A stretch of DNA of 22,372 bases from HGM13006 sp963650135 (GCA_963650135.1 CAVJLG010000003.1:1-22372); one strand, 5' to 3'. Shown: positions 7,401 to 15,173, counted from the stretch's first letter. A program made the numbers and translations. The notes: generated by a model from the letters alone, not told the origin.

Positions 7401-8489
7401 ATGAATCTTTATATAGTGGACCGGAAGGCGCTGGCGCATAATATCCATGTGCTCCAGGAAAAAGCCGGTGACACGGCCATTTACGGCGTCATTAAGGGAA
7501 ACGGCTATGGCCTAAAGCTGCTTAGCATGGCTCAGATCCTCAAGGAAAATGGCATCTGCCGCTTTGCAGTCACCGGACTGGACGAAGTGTGTGCGCTGCG
7601 TGACTATGGCTTCACCGAGGAAGAGGTCCTGATGATGCGCGCCACCTGTGATCCCTTTGAGCTGGAAGTGCTGCTGGAGCGAAATGCCACGGCAACCGTC
7701 GGCTCGTTGGAATGTGCCCAGGCGATGGACCGGGTGGCGGAGAAAATGGGGAAGCCCTTCCCATGCCATGTGAAAATCGACACCGGTATGGGCCGCTATG
7801 GATTTTTGCCGGAAAACCTGGAGGAAATCAAGCAGGTTTATGCGCTGGAGCATTTGAACATCACCGGTATCTATACCCATTTCCACAGCGCGTTTTCCAG
7901 CGAGAAGGATACCCGTGCGCAGTTTGCAGCCTTTACCGGCGTTTTGGACAAGCTGGGGGCGGCGGGCTATGACCTGGGTACCCGGCACTGCTGCAATTCC
8001 TCTGCATTCCTCAAGTATCCGGAGATGTATCTGGACGCTGTGCGGCTGGGGTCGGCGCTGCTGGGGCGGCTGAGCTTCCCGGGGGATATGGACCTGCAAA
8101 AGATTGGCTGGTGCGAGAGCAAGGTGGACCTGATCCGGGAGATTCCCAAGGGCCATACCGTGGGCTATGGCGCCGCGTGGAAGGCAAAGCGCCCCACGAA
8201 GATTGCAGTATGCGGCGTGGGCTATTACCATGGGTTCGGCGTGGAAAAGGGCAACGATCTGTTCCGGTTCCGGGATTGCCTGCGGGGCGGCTTGGGCTAT
8301 GTGAAGGCGTTTTTGAAGAAAAAGGCCTTTTATGTAACGGTGAACGGGAAGCCTGCCCGGGTGCTGGGTCATATCGGCATGGTTCAGACGATTTTTGACG
8401 TGACGGATATTCCTTGCCAAGTGGGAGATAAAGTGAGAATCGAAATCAACCCCCTGCTGGTCAAGGGTATAGACGTTATGGAGCGATAA
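7401..8489 (+). CDS. alanine racemase-family PLP enzyme, divergent
   Basis: 362 residues with the Alr fold: N-terminal barrel carrying the PLP lysine K32 (YGVIKGNGYG), KIDTGMGRYGF (125-135), THFHSAF, CNSSAFLKYP and RLGSALLG (215-222), then a C-terminal beta domain with the second catalytic base Y256 (VGYGAAW). It should interconvert L- and D-amino acids. It departs from standard Alr: GYADG is GYYHG (274-278), the next segment is rearranged with an FRDCLRGGLGY stretch, and the usual MDQ of the substrate-site loop is MVQ (327-329). Alanine may not be the substrate; serine or another amino acid is possible. ATG 7401 follows CCGGAGGG. It is the last gene of the operon and is followed by a strong terminator. 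Whether the genome has another standard alr cannot be seen here. Confidence 0.85.
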   Translation: MNLYIVDRKALAHNIHVLQEKAGDTAIYGVIKGNGYGLKLLSMAQILKENGICRFAVTGLDEVCALRDYGFTEEEVLMMRATCDPFELEVLLERNATATVGSLECAQAMDRVAEKMGKPFPCHVKIDTGMGRYGFLPENLEEIKQVYALEHLNITGIYTHFHSAFSSEKDTRAQFAAFTGVLDKLGAAGYDLGTRHCCNSSAFLKYPEMYLDAVRLGSALLGRLSFPGDMDLQKIGWCESKVDLIREIPKGHTVGYGAAWKAKRPTKIAVCGVGYYHGFGVEKGNDLFRFRDCLRGGLGYVKAFLKKKAFYVTVNGKPARVLGHIGMVQTIFDVTDIPCQVGDKVRIEINPLLVKGIDVMER

Positions 8490-8527
8490 AAAATGAGTGT
8501 CTGCGCTTTTGCAGGCACTCATTTTTT
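8489..8527. terminator. bidirectional terminator between racemase and carD
   Basis: GAGTGTCTGC (8495-8504) pairs with GCAGGCACTC (8511-8520), one G-T pair, loop GCTTTT. It is flanked by AAAAAAT and ATTTTTT, so it can end both the + strand operon and the minus-strand carD transcript. Confidence 0.85.
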
Positions 8528-8576
8528 GGATTATGGATACTCGATCTGTAAGCTGCGCCATCAGCATAGCATAGTT

Positions 8577-8613
8577 CCCGTGGGGAAATCCATCGAAAAC
8601 ACGGGTGGATTCC
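8577..8613 (-). other. overlapping inverted repeats downstream of carD
   Basis: CCCGTG (8577-8582) pairs with CACGGG (8600-8605), and GGAAATCCA (8584-8592) pairs with TGGATTCC (8606-8613) with one bulged base. The arms interleave, so only one hairpin can form at a time, or a strained pseudoknot. It begins 8 bases after the carD stop on the minus strand. Function unknown. Confidence 0.35.
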
Positions 8614-8620
8614 AATATTT

Positions 8621-9154
8621 TTATGCAGAGGGCTCGTTTTTCGCTGCAACCCGGCATTGACCGAGAATAAAGGGCAGCACCTGGTCCCGGGTGATGTCCA
8701 ATACAAACCGAAACTCGTTATACAGCTGATTCTCCGCCGATTGGAGCAGTTCTTGGTCGCTCATGGGCAAAAGCTTGCCGGTGGGCATTTGCTGCTCGTG
8801 GGTGTACATGTTTTTTACCAGGTGCATCAGCGCCCCGGCATCACCGCTGCGCAGGGTTTGCCCGCAAATTTGGCGGCGCTCCCGGCAATCGCTGATCCAG
8901 CTGGGGGGATTTTCTTGCTCTTTTGCTACCAGCTGAAAAATCTCACCTGCCGAAAGGACCTGCCGAAGCTTGACCCGGTCCGGCTGCGCATCTACCGGCA
9001 GATAAAAGGTGGTTTTTTCATCCCCAACCGGACGGAGCAGGAAGTAGTCCCGACGTTCCGTTCCAAGGGATTTGGTTTCGCGTCCACAAATGCGGCAGAC
9101 TCCGTGACCGCCATAGTGAACACAATCGCCAATGTGTAAGTTTAACTCAGACAT
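8621..9154 (-). CDS. CarD-family (CarD/CdnL/TRCF domain) transcriptional regulator
   Basis: 177 residues. The N-terminal CarD/TRCF RNA-polymerase interaction domain is seen in LHIGDCVHYGGHGVCRICG (6-24), RDYFLLRP (35-42) and TTFYLPVD (48-55). The C-terminal part is helical, as in CdnL. By family it binds the RNA polymerase beta subunit and steadies open promoter complexes. Cysteines at 11, 20 and 23 sit near the domain start; a metal role cannot be claimed. ATG 9154 follows TTGGAGGAA. It has its own promoter and long leader, and the aconitase-family gene upstream on the same strand has a terminator before it. Length is close to that of Clostridial CarD-like proteins. Confidence 0.87.
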   Translation of the reverse strand: MSELNLHIGDCVHYGGHGVCRICGRETKSLGTERRDYFLLRPVGDEKTTFYLPVDAQPDRVKLRQVLSAGEIFQLVAKEQENPPSWISDCRERRQICGQTLRSGDAGALMHLVKNMYTHEQQMPTGKLLPMSDQELLQSAENQLYNEFRFVLDITRDQVLPFILGQCRVAAKNEPSA

Positions 9155-9172
9155 ATTCGTATTCCTCCAAAA

Positions 9173-9223
9173 ATTCCGTGCCTTGATCCTGATTCCGTTC
9201 TGCTGTGTTTCATTCCGTTCCGT
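9173..9223 (-). repeat. ACGGAAT repeats in the carD leader
   Basis: On the plus strand ATTCCGT occurs at 9173-9179, 9192-9198 and 9212-9218, with a further TTCCGT at 9218-9223. Spacing is 19 and 20 bases. In the minus-strand leader RNA this gives ACGGAAU copies ahead of the ribosome site. No function can be assigned; a protein- or RNA-binding site is possible. Confidence 0.45.
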
Positions 9224-9246
9224 ATCCAGCGAGTACTTACCTCTCT

Positions 9247-9275
9247 ATTATACAACTTTTTCGAAATCTAAGTAA
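9247..9275 (-). promoter_or_regulatory. carD promoter
   Basis: A perfect TATAAT -10 lies at 9252-9247 on the minus strand. The hexamer 17 bp upstream is TTACTT (9275-9270), a weak -35. The leader would be about 85 bases long. Confidence 0.5.
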
Positions 9276-9343
9276 GGGGTCCCGGGAGAATTTCCGAAAC
9301 TTTGGTGGAATAACCCATATAGACGCCAACAGAAGTGCGCAAA

Positions 9344-9381
9344 ATGCACAAAATGGGGCTGCTGCAAATTGCAGTAGCCCC
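9344..9381 (-). terminator. terminator of the hydratase gene
   Basis: GGGGCTGCTGC (9355-9365) and GCAGTAGCCCC (9371-9381) form an 11-bp stem with one G-T pair and loop AAATT. On the minus strand it is followed by ATTTTGTGCATTTTG, an interrupted T tract. It sits 21 bases past the stop codon. Confidence 0.6.
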
Positions 9382-9402
9382 AAGGGAATTTTGTGTGATG
9401 AT

Positions 9403-11643
9403 TTATTTTCCTGCGTAGTAATTGATCAGGCAGCCGGAAAGAATCACATCTCGCTCTTCCCGGGAGAGATTCTTCAACTGAAGGGTGATTTCGCGGGTGC
9501 CATCGGGCTGAATCAGCGTGCCGGGAACCGTCTCGTCCATGCCGCTGAGGGCCTTGCGAATGCCGGAAACATAGAGCCGGTCACCGGGCTGAATGCCAAG
9601 AGCCTCAATGTTTTCCACCGTAAAGGGCACCATGCCCCAGTTGATGACGTTGGAGCGATAGCGCTTGGTGGCATACTCCAGGCACAGGTTGGCGCAGCCG
9701 CCCAATACGCGCTGGCAGGATGCGGCCTGCTCCCGGGCGGAACCGTCGCCGGGGCGAATGGACATGACCACGCTGCCAAGACCGGTGGTGGCGGGATCAT
9801 AACCAGACATTTCGTTCCATACGCTGGAAGGGTTCTCCTGACGCTGGCGCTCCAGTGCCAGCACGGCCTTTGCGCGGGGCACATACTGGGGGTCCTTACG
9901 GCTCAGGGCAAATTCGCTCAGGCGCAGGGGGTTGGAGCGATAAGAAGAGGTTTCGCCGGAGGGAATCAGCTCATCGGTGGTGGTCAGGGGGTCATAGATG
10001 GCGGAGCAGACGGTGAGCAGCAGGTTCTCTGGCATGGGGATCTGCTGGGGCCAGTCGGCGATATTGGGGCCAAATACAAGCTCCTCTTGGGGCTGGGGCT
10101 TCCCAACACCATAGTAGACCCGGGCGCGGTAGGAGCTGTCGTCATAGTGATAATCCACCCGGCTGGGGTCGGCCTGAATTTCGGGGTAATCGAAGGCCGC
10201 GGTAATGGCGCCGCCGTTTAGCGCAGAGACGGCAATGGAGCGGGCGTCCATCAGCGCCACATAGGACAGCTGATTGTCGCCGGGCTTGCTGCCTTCCCGG
10301 TTGGGGAAGTTCCGGGTAGAGTGCCGGATGGAGAAAGCGCCGTTGGCGGGCACATCGCCTGCACCAAAGCAGGGGCCGCAGAACGCCGAGCGGATGGAAA
10401 CGCCGCTGGCCATGAGCTTGCCCAGGTCGCCGGTTTTTCCCAGCTCCATCATCACGGGCATGGAGGCGGGGTAGGCGGACAGCCAGAACTCGCCGGAGCC
10501 CAGGGGCTTGCCGTCCAGAATCTGCGCAGCCTTCTGGAGGTTCTGATAAGTACCGCCGGAGCAGCCTGCAATGACGCCCTGGTCAGCATAGAACTTGCCG
10601 CCGCGAATCTTATGGAGCAGGCTTTCGGGCTTGGATTTCAGCTCCAACTGCTGCTCCCGGCGAACCTCTACCTGATGGAGCAGGTCTTCCATATTCTCGT
10701 TGAAGGTATGGATGGAGACAGCGCAGGAGGGATGGAAGGGCAGGGCGATCATACATTCCACGGTAGAAAGGTCCACCACCAGAATGCGGTCATAATAAGC
10801 GCCCTCCTGGGGATGCATGGGGCGATATTCCTCCCCGCGGCCATGAACGGTCAGGGATTCCTTTACCACATCGTCTGTCTCCCAAATCGAGCTGAGACAG
10901 GACGTCTCGGTGGTCATCACATCGATGCCGCTGCGGTAGTCCATGGCAAGGGAGGAGATGCCGGGGCCAAAGAACTCCATCACAGCGTTCTTTACAGTGC
11001 CTGCGGCGAAGGTCTTTTCGATGATGCTCAGAGCCACATCCTGGGGGCCAACGCCGGGACGGGGAGCGCTGGTGAGATAAATGCCCACCACCTGGGGCAG
11101 GTCAATGTCATACGTCCGGCCAAGCAGCTGCTTGACCAGCTCCGGGCCGCCCTCGCCGATGGCCATGGTGCCGTATGCGCCATAGCGGGTGTGGGAGTCG
11201 GAGCCGATAATCATCTTTCCGCAGCCGGCATACCGCTCCCGCATATAGGAATGAATGACTGCCTGATGGGCCGGGACAAACTCGCCGCCGTATTTCTTGG
11301 CAGCGGACAGGCCGAACACATGGTCGTCCTCGTTGATGGTGCCGCCCACTGCGCACAGGCTGTTATGACAGTTGGTGAGCACATAGGGCAGCGGAAATTC
11401 CTTCAGGCCGCTGGCCCGGGCCGTCTGAATGATGCCTACATAGGTGATATCATGGGATGCCATGGCGTCGAATTTCATTTTTAGGTGCTGCATATCGCCG
11501 CTGAGATTATGGGCGGCCATAATGCCATAGGCCATGGTTTTTGTGCGGCCCGTTTCCGGACGATAGCCTGCCTGCATGCCCTCTTGCGCGGGGATGGCAG
11601 CGCCGCCCTGATAGTAGCCGCCTTCGTTCCAAACCGTTATCAT
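9403..11643 (-). CDS. aconitase-family hydratase (YbhJ-like)
   Basis: 746 residues, the size of the E. coli YbhJ-type hydratases, a functionally unproven branch of the aconitase family. The three Fe-S ligand cysteines are retained: C361 (AGCSGG) and C422/C425 (FCGPCFG). GSDSHT (147-152), TRNFPNREGS (443-452), DGSAREQA and YRSNVINWGMVPF in the C-terminal swivel domain match aconitase landmarks. The family reaction is reversible dehydration/hydration of hydroxy acids; this enzyme is too divergent to call citrate aconitase, and no isocitrate dehydrogenase or citrate synthase gene is nearby. ATG 11643 follows AGGAGG with 7-base spacing. It is a single-gene unit with its own promoter and terminator, divergent from znuA. 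Confidence 0.88.
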   Translation of the reverse strand: MITVWNEGGYYQGGAAIPAQEGMQAGYRPETGRTKTMAYGIMAAHNLSGDMQHLKMKFDAMASHDITYVGIIQTARASGLKEFPLPYVLTNCHNSLCAVGGTINEDDHVFGLSAAKKYGGEFVPAHQAVIHSYMRERYAGCGKMIIGSDSHTRYGAYGTMAIGEGGPELVKQLLGRTYDIDLPQVVGIYLTSAPRPGVGPQDVALSIIEKTFAAGTVKNAVMEFFGPGISSLAMDYRSGIDVMTTETSCLSSIWETDDVVKESLTVHGRGEEYRPMHPQEGAYYDRILVVDLSTVECMIALPFHPSCAVSIHTFNENMEDLLHQVEVRREQQLELKSKPESLLHKIRGGKFYADQGVIAGCSGGTYQNLQKAAQILDGKPLGSGEFWLSAYPASMPVMMELGKTGDLGKLMASGVSIRSAFCGPCFGAGDVPANGAFSIRHSTRNFPNREGSKPGDNQLSYVALMDARSIAVSALNGGAITAAFDYPEIQADPSRVDYHYDDSSYRARVYYGVGKPQPQEELVFGPNIADWPQQIPMPENLLLTVCSAIYDPLTTTDELIPSGETSSYRSNPLRLSEFALSRKDPQYVPRAKAVLALERQRQENPSSVWNEMSGYDPATTGLGSVVMSIRPGDGSAREQAASCQRVLGGCANLCLEYATKRYRSNVINWGMVPFTVENIEALGIQPGDRLYVSGIRKALSGMDETVPGTLIQPDGTREITLQLKNLSREERDVILSGCLINYYAGK

Positions 11644-11679
11644 GAAAAATCCTCCTGATTCCTCTGAAATCTTGCCATT

Positions 11680-11708
11680 ATTCTAGCAAAGTGCCGCCTG
11701 GAATGCAA
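11680..11708 (-). promoter_or_regulatory. promoter of the hydratase gene
   Basis: On the minus strand TTGCAT (11708-11703), 17 bp, TAGAAT (11685-11680). The leader would be about 30 bases. Confidence 0.65.
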
Positions 11709-11733
11709 GTAAATGGGGGGATAACAGGATAAA

Positions 11734-11773
11734 GTTGCATGATTAACGGTTGCTTCCCGCATATTAGGTTGCA
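11734..11773 (+). repeat. GTTGC(A/T) direct repeats upstream of znuA
   Basis: GTTGCA at 11734-11739, GTTGCT at 11749-11754 and GTTGCA at 11768-11773; the last two follow ATTAACG and ATTAG. They lie just upstream of the znuA -35. They may be regulator sites, but short repeats like these can occur by chance. Confidence 0.3.
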
Positions 11774-11784
11774 GGCAAAAGTGT

Positions 11785-11814
11785 TTTACAAAGACACATA
11801 GGGTATGATATAAT
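11785..11814 (+). promoter_or_regulatory. znuA promoter
   Basis: TTTACA (11785-11790), 18 bp, TATAAT (11809-11814). The imperfect dyad GTGTTTTACAAAGACAC (11781-11797) covers the -35 and is a candidate operator for a zinc-type Fur repressor; it does not clearly match a Zur box I know. Confidence 0.6.
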
Positions 11815-11848
11815 AAAACATAAACCATATTACACGGAGGATATCAAT

Positions 11849-12718
11849 TTGAAACGACTGTTTTGCTGCCTTTTGGCGGCTGTTATGGCGCTGTCTATGT
11901 TGTCCGGCTGCGGAAGCTCGGCGAATTCGGAAGCCAGCGGCGATGATTTGCTGCTGGCAACGACCCAGCCTATGTATGAGCTGACCCAAGAGATTATTGC
12001 CGGGGCAACGGGCATTACCGTGGAGGCGCTGATTCAGGATCAGGTTTCCTGCCTGCATGATTACACCATTACCACCGACCAGATGAAGAAAATCGAGCGG
12101 TCTGAAATGGTGATCCTCTCCGGCGCTGGCCTAGAGGACTTTATGGCCTCCAGCCTGTCCGGTAAGGATGCGGCGGATGTGATCGATAGCTCTGAGGGCG
12201 TTGACCTGCTGGACGACGACCCCCACATTTGGCTGGACCCTCGGCGGTATGTGCAGCAGGGGGAGAATATCACAAAGGCGCTGTCTGAGCGCTATCCGGA
12301 TCAGGCCGAGCTGTTCCAGAAAAATATGCAGGCCTATGAAGAAACACTGCTGGATCGGTATCGGAATAACTGGTATCCTGCGGCACAGGCTCTTTCCTGC
12401 AAGGAGCTCATTACATTCCACGACGGGTTTGCCTACTTTGCCGATGCCTATGGGCTGACGATTCTGGCGGCCATTGAGGAAGAAGAGGGGGCAGAACCCT
12501 CGGCGGCGGAGCTCAAAGAGATCGTAGCGCTTACGGAATCCCGTCAGATTCCGATGATCTTCACGGAGAAAAACGGCGCAGCCAATGCTGCGGAGATCGT
12601 GGCCCAGGAGACTGGGGTGAAAACCGGCGTGCTGGACCTGGGCATGAGTGGCGGCGAAGACAGCTATGCGGCAGTGATGGACGCCAATTTGGAAGCGTTA
12701 AAGGCGGGACTGGAATGA
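11849..12718 (+). CDS. znuA: ZnuA-type zinc-binding lipoprotein of an ABC importer
   Basis: 289 residues. It begins with a lipoprotein signal peptide ending in the lipobox LSGC (C21), so it is held on the outer face of the membrane. Cluster A-I metal-binding landmarks: H70 (CLHDYTIT), H126 (DDPHIWLDP), H191 (TFHDGFAYFADAYGL) and E240 (IFTEKNG). Three His ligands favour zinc; manganese proteins usually have Glu at the third site. The usual His-rich loop before DPHIW is absent and replaced by LLDDD. The start is TTG at 11849: it is preceded by GGAGG at 8-base spacing, gives a proper signal peptide, and no ATG fits. The stop overlaps the ATPase gene by ATGA. Confidence 0.92.
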   Translation: MKRLFCCLLAAVMALSMLSGCGSSANSEASGDDLLLATTQPMYELTQEIIAGATGITVEALIQDQVSCLHDYTITTDQMKKIERSEMVILSGAGLEDFMASSLSGKDAADVIDSSEGVDLLDDDPHIWLDPRRYVQQGENITKALSERYPDQAELFQKNMQAYEETLLDRYRNNWYPAAQALSCKELITFHDGFAYFADAYGLTILAAIEEEEGAEPSAAELKEIVALTESRQIPMIFTEKNGAANAAEIVAQETGVKTGVLDLGMSGGEDSYAAVMDANLEALKAGLE

Positions 12719-13473
12719 GCGTAATCAAGCATCAGGGGCAGGGATGCAGCGGACATTGCTGCCTGAAAATTGAACATTTGGGCGTGAAAATCGGCTCCGA
12801 CGAGATTCTACGGGACGTGAATCTGCACATCCATTGCGGCGAGATCGTAGCGCTGATCGGGCCCAACGGCGCGGGGAAATCCACACTGATTCGCTCGATT
12901 TTGGGCCAGCGGGAGCATGAAGGAACAATCACGTTCCAGCCCGCGGGGGGAAAGACCCGGAAATTCCGCATTGGCTATGTACCCCAGAGCCCTAGCTTTT
13001 CCGGGGGCGATCCGGTGAGCGTACTGGATCTGTTTGCCATGTGCATTGGAAAGGGCCCGGCGGCCTTTCATGTGGGGCGGAAGCTTCGGGAAAAGGTGCT
13101 GGAGTGCCTGAAAAACGTCCACGGGGAGAGCCTCATTGACAAAAAAATCGGCAATCTGTCCGGCGGTGAGTTACAGCGAGTATTACTGGCATTGGCATTG
13201 GAGCCGGTGCCGGATATTCTGATTTTGGACGAGCCCCTTTCCGGCGTGGATGCAGAGGGCATTCACCAGCTGCTGACCATGCTGGACGAAATCCGGACGA
13301 AATTTGACCTGTCCATTCTTATGGTGACCCATGACTTTGCCATGCTCAGCCGCTATGTGGACAAGGTGGTATTGCTGAAGGAGACGGTGCTCACCCAGGG
13401 CACACCGGAGCAGGTGCTGTCGTCGCCGGAGTTCCGGTCCGTGTTTCATATGGCAGGAGGGGAGGAAGCGTAA
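12715..13473 (+). CDS. znuC: ZnuC-type metal ABC transporter ATPase
   Basis: 252 residues, the ATP-hydrolysing subunit of the metal importer. Walker A is GPNGAGKST (49-57), the Q-loop is VPQ (89-91), the signature is LSGGE (148-152), Walker B is ILILDEP (168-174) and the H-loop His is in MVTHD (H206). A Cys-rich extension precedes the ABC core (C11, C15, C16 in GCSGHCCLKI); similar N-terminal cysteines occur in Clostridial metal ATPases, and a metal-sensing role would be speculation. The ATG overlaps the znuA stop, and the stop overlaps the permease start by one base (TAATG), so the three subunits are translationally coupled. Confidence 0.93.
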   Translation: MSVIKHQGQGCSGHCCLKIEHLGVKIGSDEILRDVNLHIHCGEIVALIGPNGAGKSTLIRSILGQREHEGTITFQPAGGKTRKFRIGYVPQSPSFSGGDPVSVLDLFAMCIGKGPAAFHVGRKLREKVLECLKNVHGESLIDKKIGNLSGGELQRVLLALALEPVPDILILDEPLSGVDAEGIHQLLTMLDEIRTKFDLSILMVTHDFAMLSRYVDKVVLLKETVLTQGTPEQVLSSPEFRSVFHMAGGEEA

Positions 13474-14318
13474 TGGAAATTTGGTATCGCATTGTGTCGC
13501 TGCTTCCCTTTGAATGGGCGCAGCCGGGCACCATGCTGTTTATGAAGAATGCGCTGCTGGGCATTCTGGTGCTCTGCCCGCTGCTGGGGCTTTTAAGCTG
13601 CCACGTGGTCACGGGCAATATGAGCTTTTTCTCCGATGCGCTGGGGCACTCGGCCTTTACGGGCATTGCCATTGGCTCTATTTGCGGCATGGCATTCCCC
13701 TTGGGCATGGCGGTGGTACTGGCGGCGGTATTTGCGCTGCTGTTTACCTATGTGCGCCGCCGGTCCAATCTGTCCGGTGATACGGTGATTGGTGTGTTTT
13801 CCTCCACGGCGGTGGCGCTGGGCATTCTCATTGCCACCTGGGGCGGAGGCAGCTTTACCAAGTTCAACAACTACCTCATCGGTGATATTCTGTCCGTTCG
13901 CCCTGGAGAAATCGGTATTTTGGCGCTGGTGCTGGTGGCGGTGGCCGTGATTTGGTGTGTTGGCTCCAATGGGCTGTTTCTGTCAGTGTTGCATCCCAAT
14001 CTGGCCCATAGCCGGGGCGTTCAGGTGGGGGCGGTGCAGGCGCTGTTTACCCTGGTGATTGCCGTTGTGGTGACCATGGCGCTAAGCTGGGTAGGACTGC
14101 TGGTCATCAACAGTCTGTTGGTGCTGCCTGCTGCTGCCTCCCGGAACTTTGCAAAGAATCTGCGGCAATATCATCTGTTTTCGGTCCTGGGGGCACTGAT
14201 TTGCGGCATTCTGGGCCTGATGGCGTCCTATTATTGGGGCTGCTCCACCGGCGCGGCCATTTCGCTGCTGCTGGCGGTGTATTTCTTTGTGGGCTTCCTG
14301 CTTCGGCGGGGCAGATAA
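13473..14318 (+). CDS. znuB: ZnuB-type metal ABC transporter permease
   Basis: 281 residues with about eight hydrophobic segments, the ABC-3 membrane subunit. Family landmarks: GLLSCHVVTGNMSFFSDALG (42-61), SAFTGIAIG, LSGDTVIGVFSSTAVALGIL, the cytoplasmic loop NNYLIGDILSV, and SWVGLLVINSLLVLPAAAS, all typical of zinc/manganese permeases. It starts within the ATPase stop (TAATG), with GGAGGGGAGG just upstream. The next gene, an MscS channel, begins 12 bases later with its own strong ribosome site and probably shares the transcript. Confidence 0.93.
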   Translation: MEIWYRIVSLLPFEWAQPGTMLFMKNALLGILVLCPLLGLLSCHVVTGNMSFFSDALGHSAFTGIAIGSICGMAFPLGMAVVLAAVFALLFTYVRRRSNLSGDTVIGVFSSTAVALGILIATWGGGSFTKFNNYLIGDILSVRPGEIGILALVLVAVAVIWCVGSNGLFLSVLHPNLAHSRGVQVGAVQALFTLVIAVVVTMALSWVGLLVINSLLVLPAAASRNFAKNLRQYHLFSVLGALICGILGLMASYYWGCSTGAAISLLLAVYFFVGFLLRRGR

Positions 14319-14330
14319 GGAGGATTGCCG

Positions 14331-15173
14331 ATGCTGACTGTAACCAACCCTGTGGAGATCGACCAGCAGGAGGTATCCTCGCTGGTGGGGACCCTGAAAA
14401 GCCTCTCCCTGGGATCGATCATTAAAATCCTGCTGCTGACTGTGGTACTGGTGGTACTGGTGAAGCTGCTGTGCCGGGTGTTTGACCGTTTTTTGGAGCG
14501 CTCCAGAATCGATCGGAGCCTGTATGGCTTCCTGCGGGCGGGATGCCGGATTCTATTGTGCTTTGTGGCAGTAACCATTGTGGCCAGCAGCCTGGACATC
14601 GACGTCACCAGCCTGATTGCACTACTCAGTGTAGCAGGTCTAGCGCTGTCATTGGCACTCCAGGGGGCCCTCAGCAACCTGGCAGGGGGCATTGTGATTT
14701 TGACCACAAAGCCGCTCCATGTGGGGGACTATGTTTCCATTGGGGACAGCGAGGGCTTTGTGGAGGAAATCGGCATGACCTATACCCAGCTGATGACCTT
14801 TGACCGGCGCACGATTTTTATTCCCAACAGCACCGTAACCTCCTCCAATATCGTCAACTACACCCTGGACGGCAAGCGCCGGGTGGAAATCGAGGTCAGC
14901 GCCAGCTATGATTCGGACATTGACCGGGTAAAGGCGGCGCTGCGGGAGGCGCTGGATACCGTGGGTGGCTTTTATGAGGAACCGCCCTATTTCATCCATG
15001 TGAAGGGCTATGGCGAAAGCGCCATTGAATATTCCGTTCGGGCCTATTGTAAGGGCGACGACTACTGGGATCAGTATTACGCCCTGTTGGAGGAGATCAA
15101 GCGCACGTTTGACCGTAACGGAATTCAGATGACCTATCCGCACCTGAACGTCCATATTGAACCGAGCAAATAA
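14331..15173 (+). CDS. MscS-family mechanosensitive channel
   Basis: 280 residues. A short N-terminus is followed by three membrane segments: about 28-47, 67-85 and the pore helix, with the Gly/Ala-rich stretch GLALSLALQGALSNLAGG near 103-120. The MscS beta domain (HVGDYVSIGDSEGFVEEIG; FIPNSTVTSSNIVNYT) and the alpha/beta C-terminal domain follow. It releases solutes when membrane tension rises. ATG 14331 follows AAGGAGG at 7 bases; a TTG two codons upstream lies in the ribosome site spacing and is rejected. It sits last in the zinc operon, 12 bases behind znuB, and is followed by a strong terminator. The link to zinc uptake may only be shared transcription. Confidence 0.92.
   Translation: MLTVTNPVEIDQQEVSSLVGTLKSLSLGSIIKILLLTVVLVVLVKLLCRVFDRFLERSRIDRSLYGFLRAGCRILLCFVAVTIVASSLDIDVTSLIALLSVAGLALSLALQGALSNLAGGIVILTTKPLHVGDYVSIGDSEGFVEEIGMTYTQLMTFDRRTIFIPNSTVTSSNIVNYTLDGKRRVEIEVSASYDSDIDRVKAALREALDTVGGFYEEPPYFIHVKGYGESAIEYSVRAYCKGDDYWDQYYALLEEIKRTFDRNGIQMTYPHLNVHIEPSK

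Noticed and set aside
7512..8657. 381-codon open frame on the minus strand
   Set aside because: Antisense to the racemase gene and running through a bidirectional terminator.
10321..11484. 387-codon open frame on the plus strand, and another at 9205-10221
   Set aside because: Both are antisense to the hydratase gene; no ribosome site and Gly/Ala/His-rich composition typical of shadow frames.
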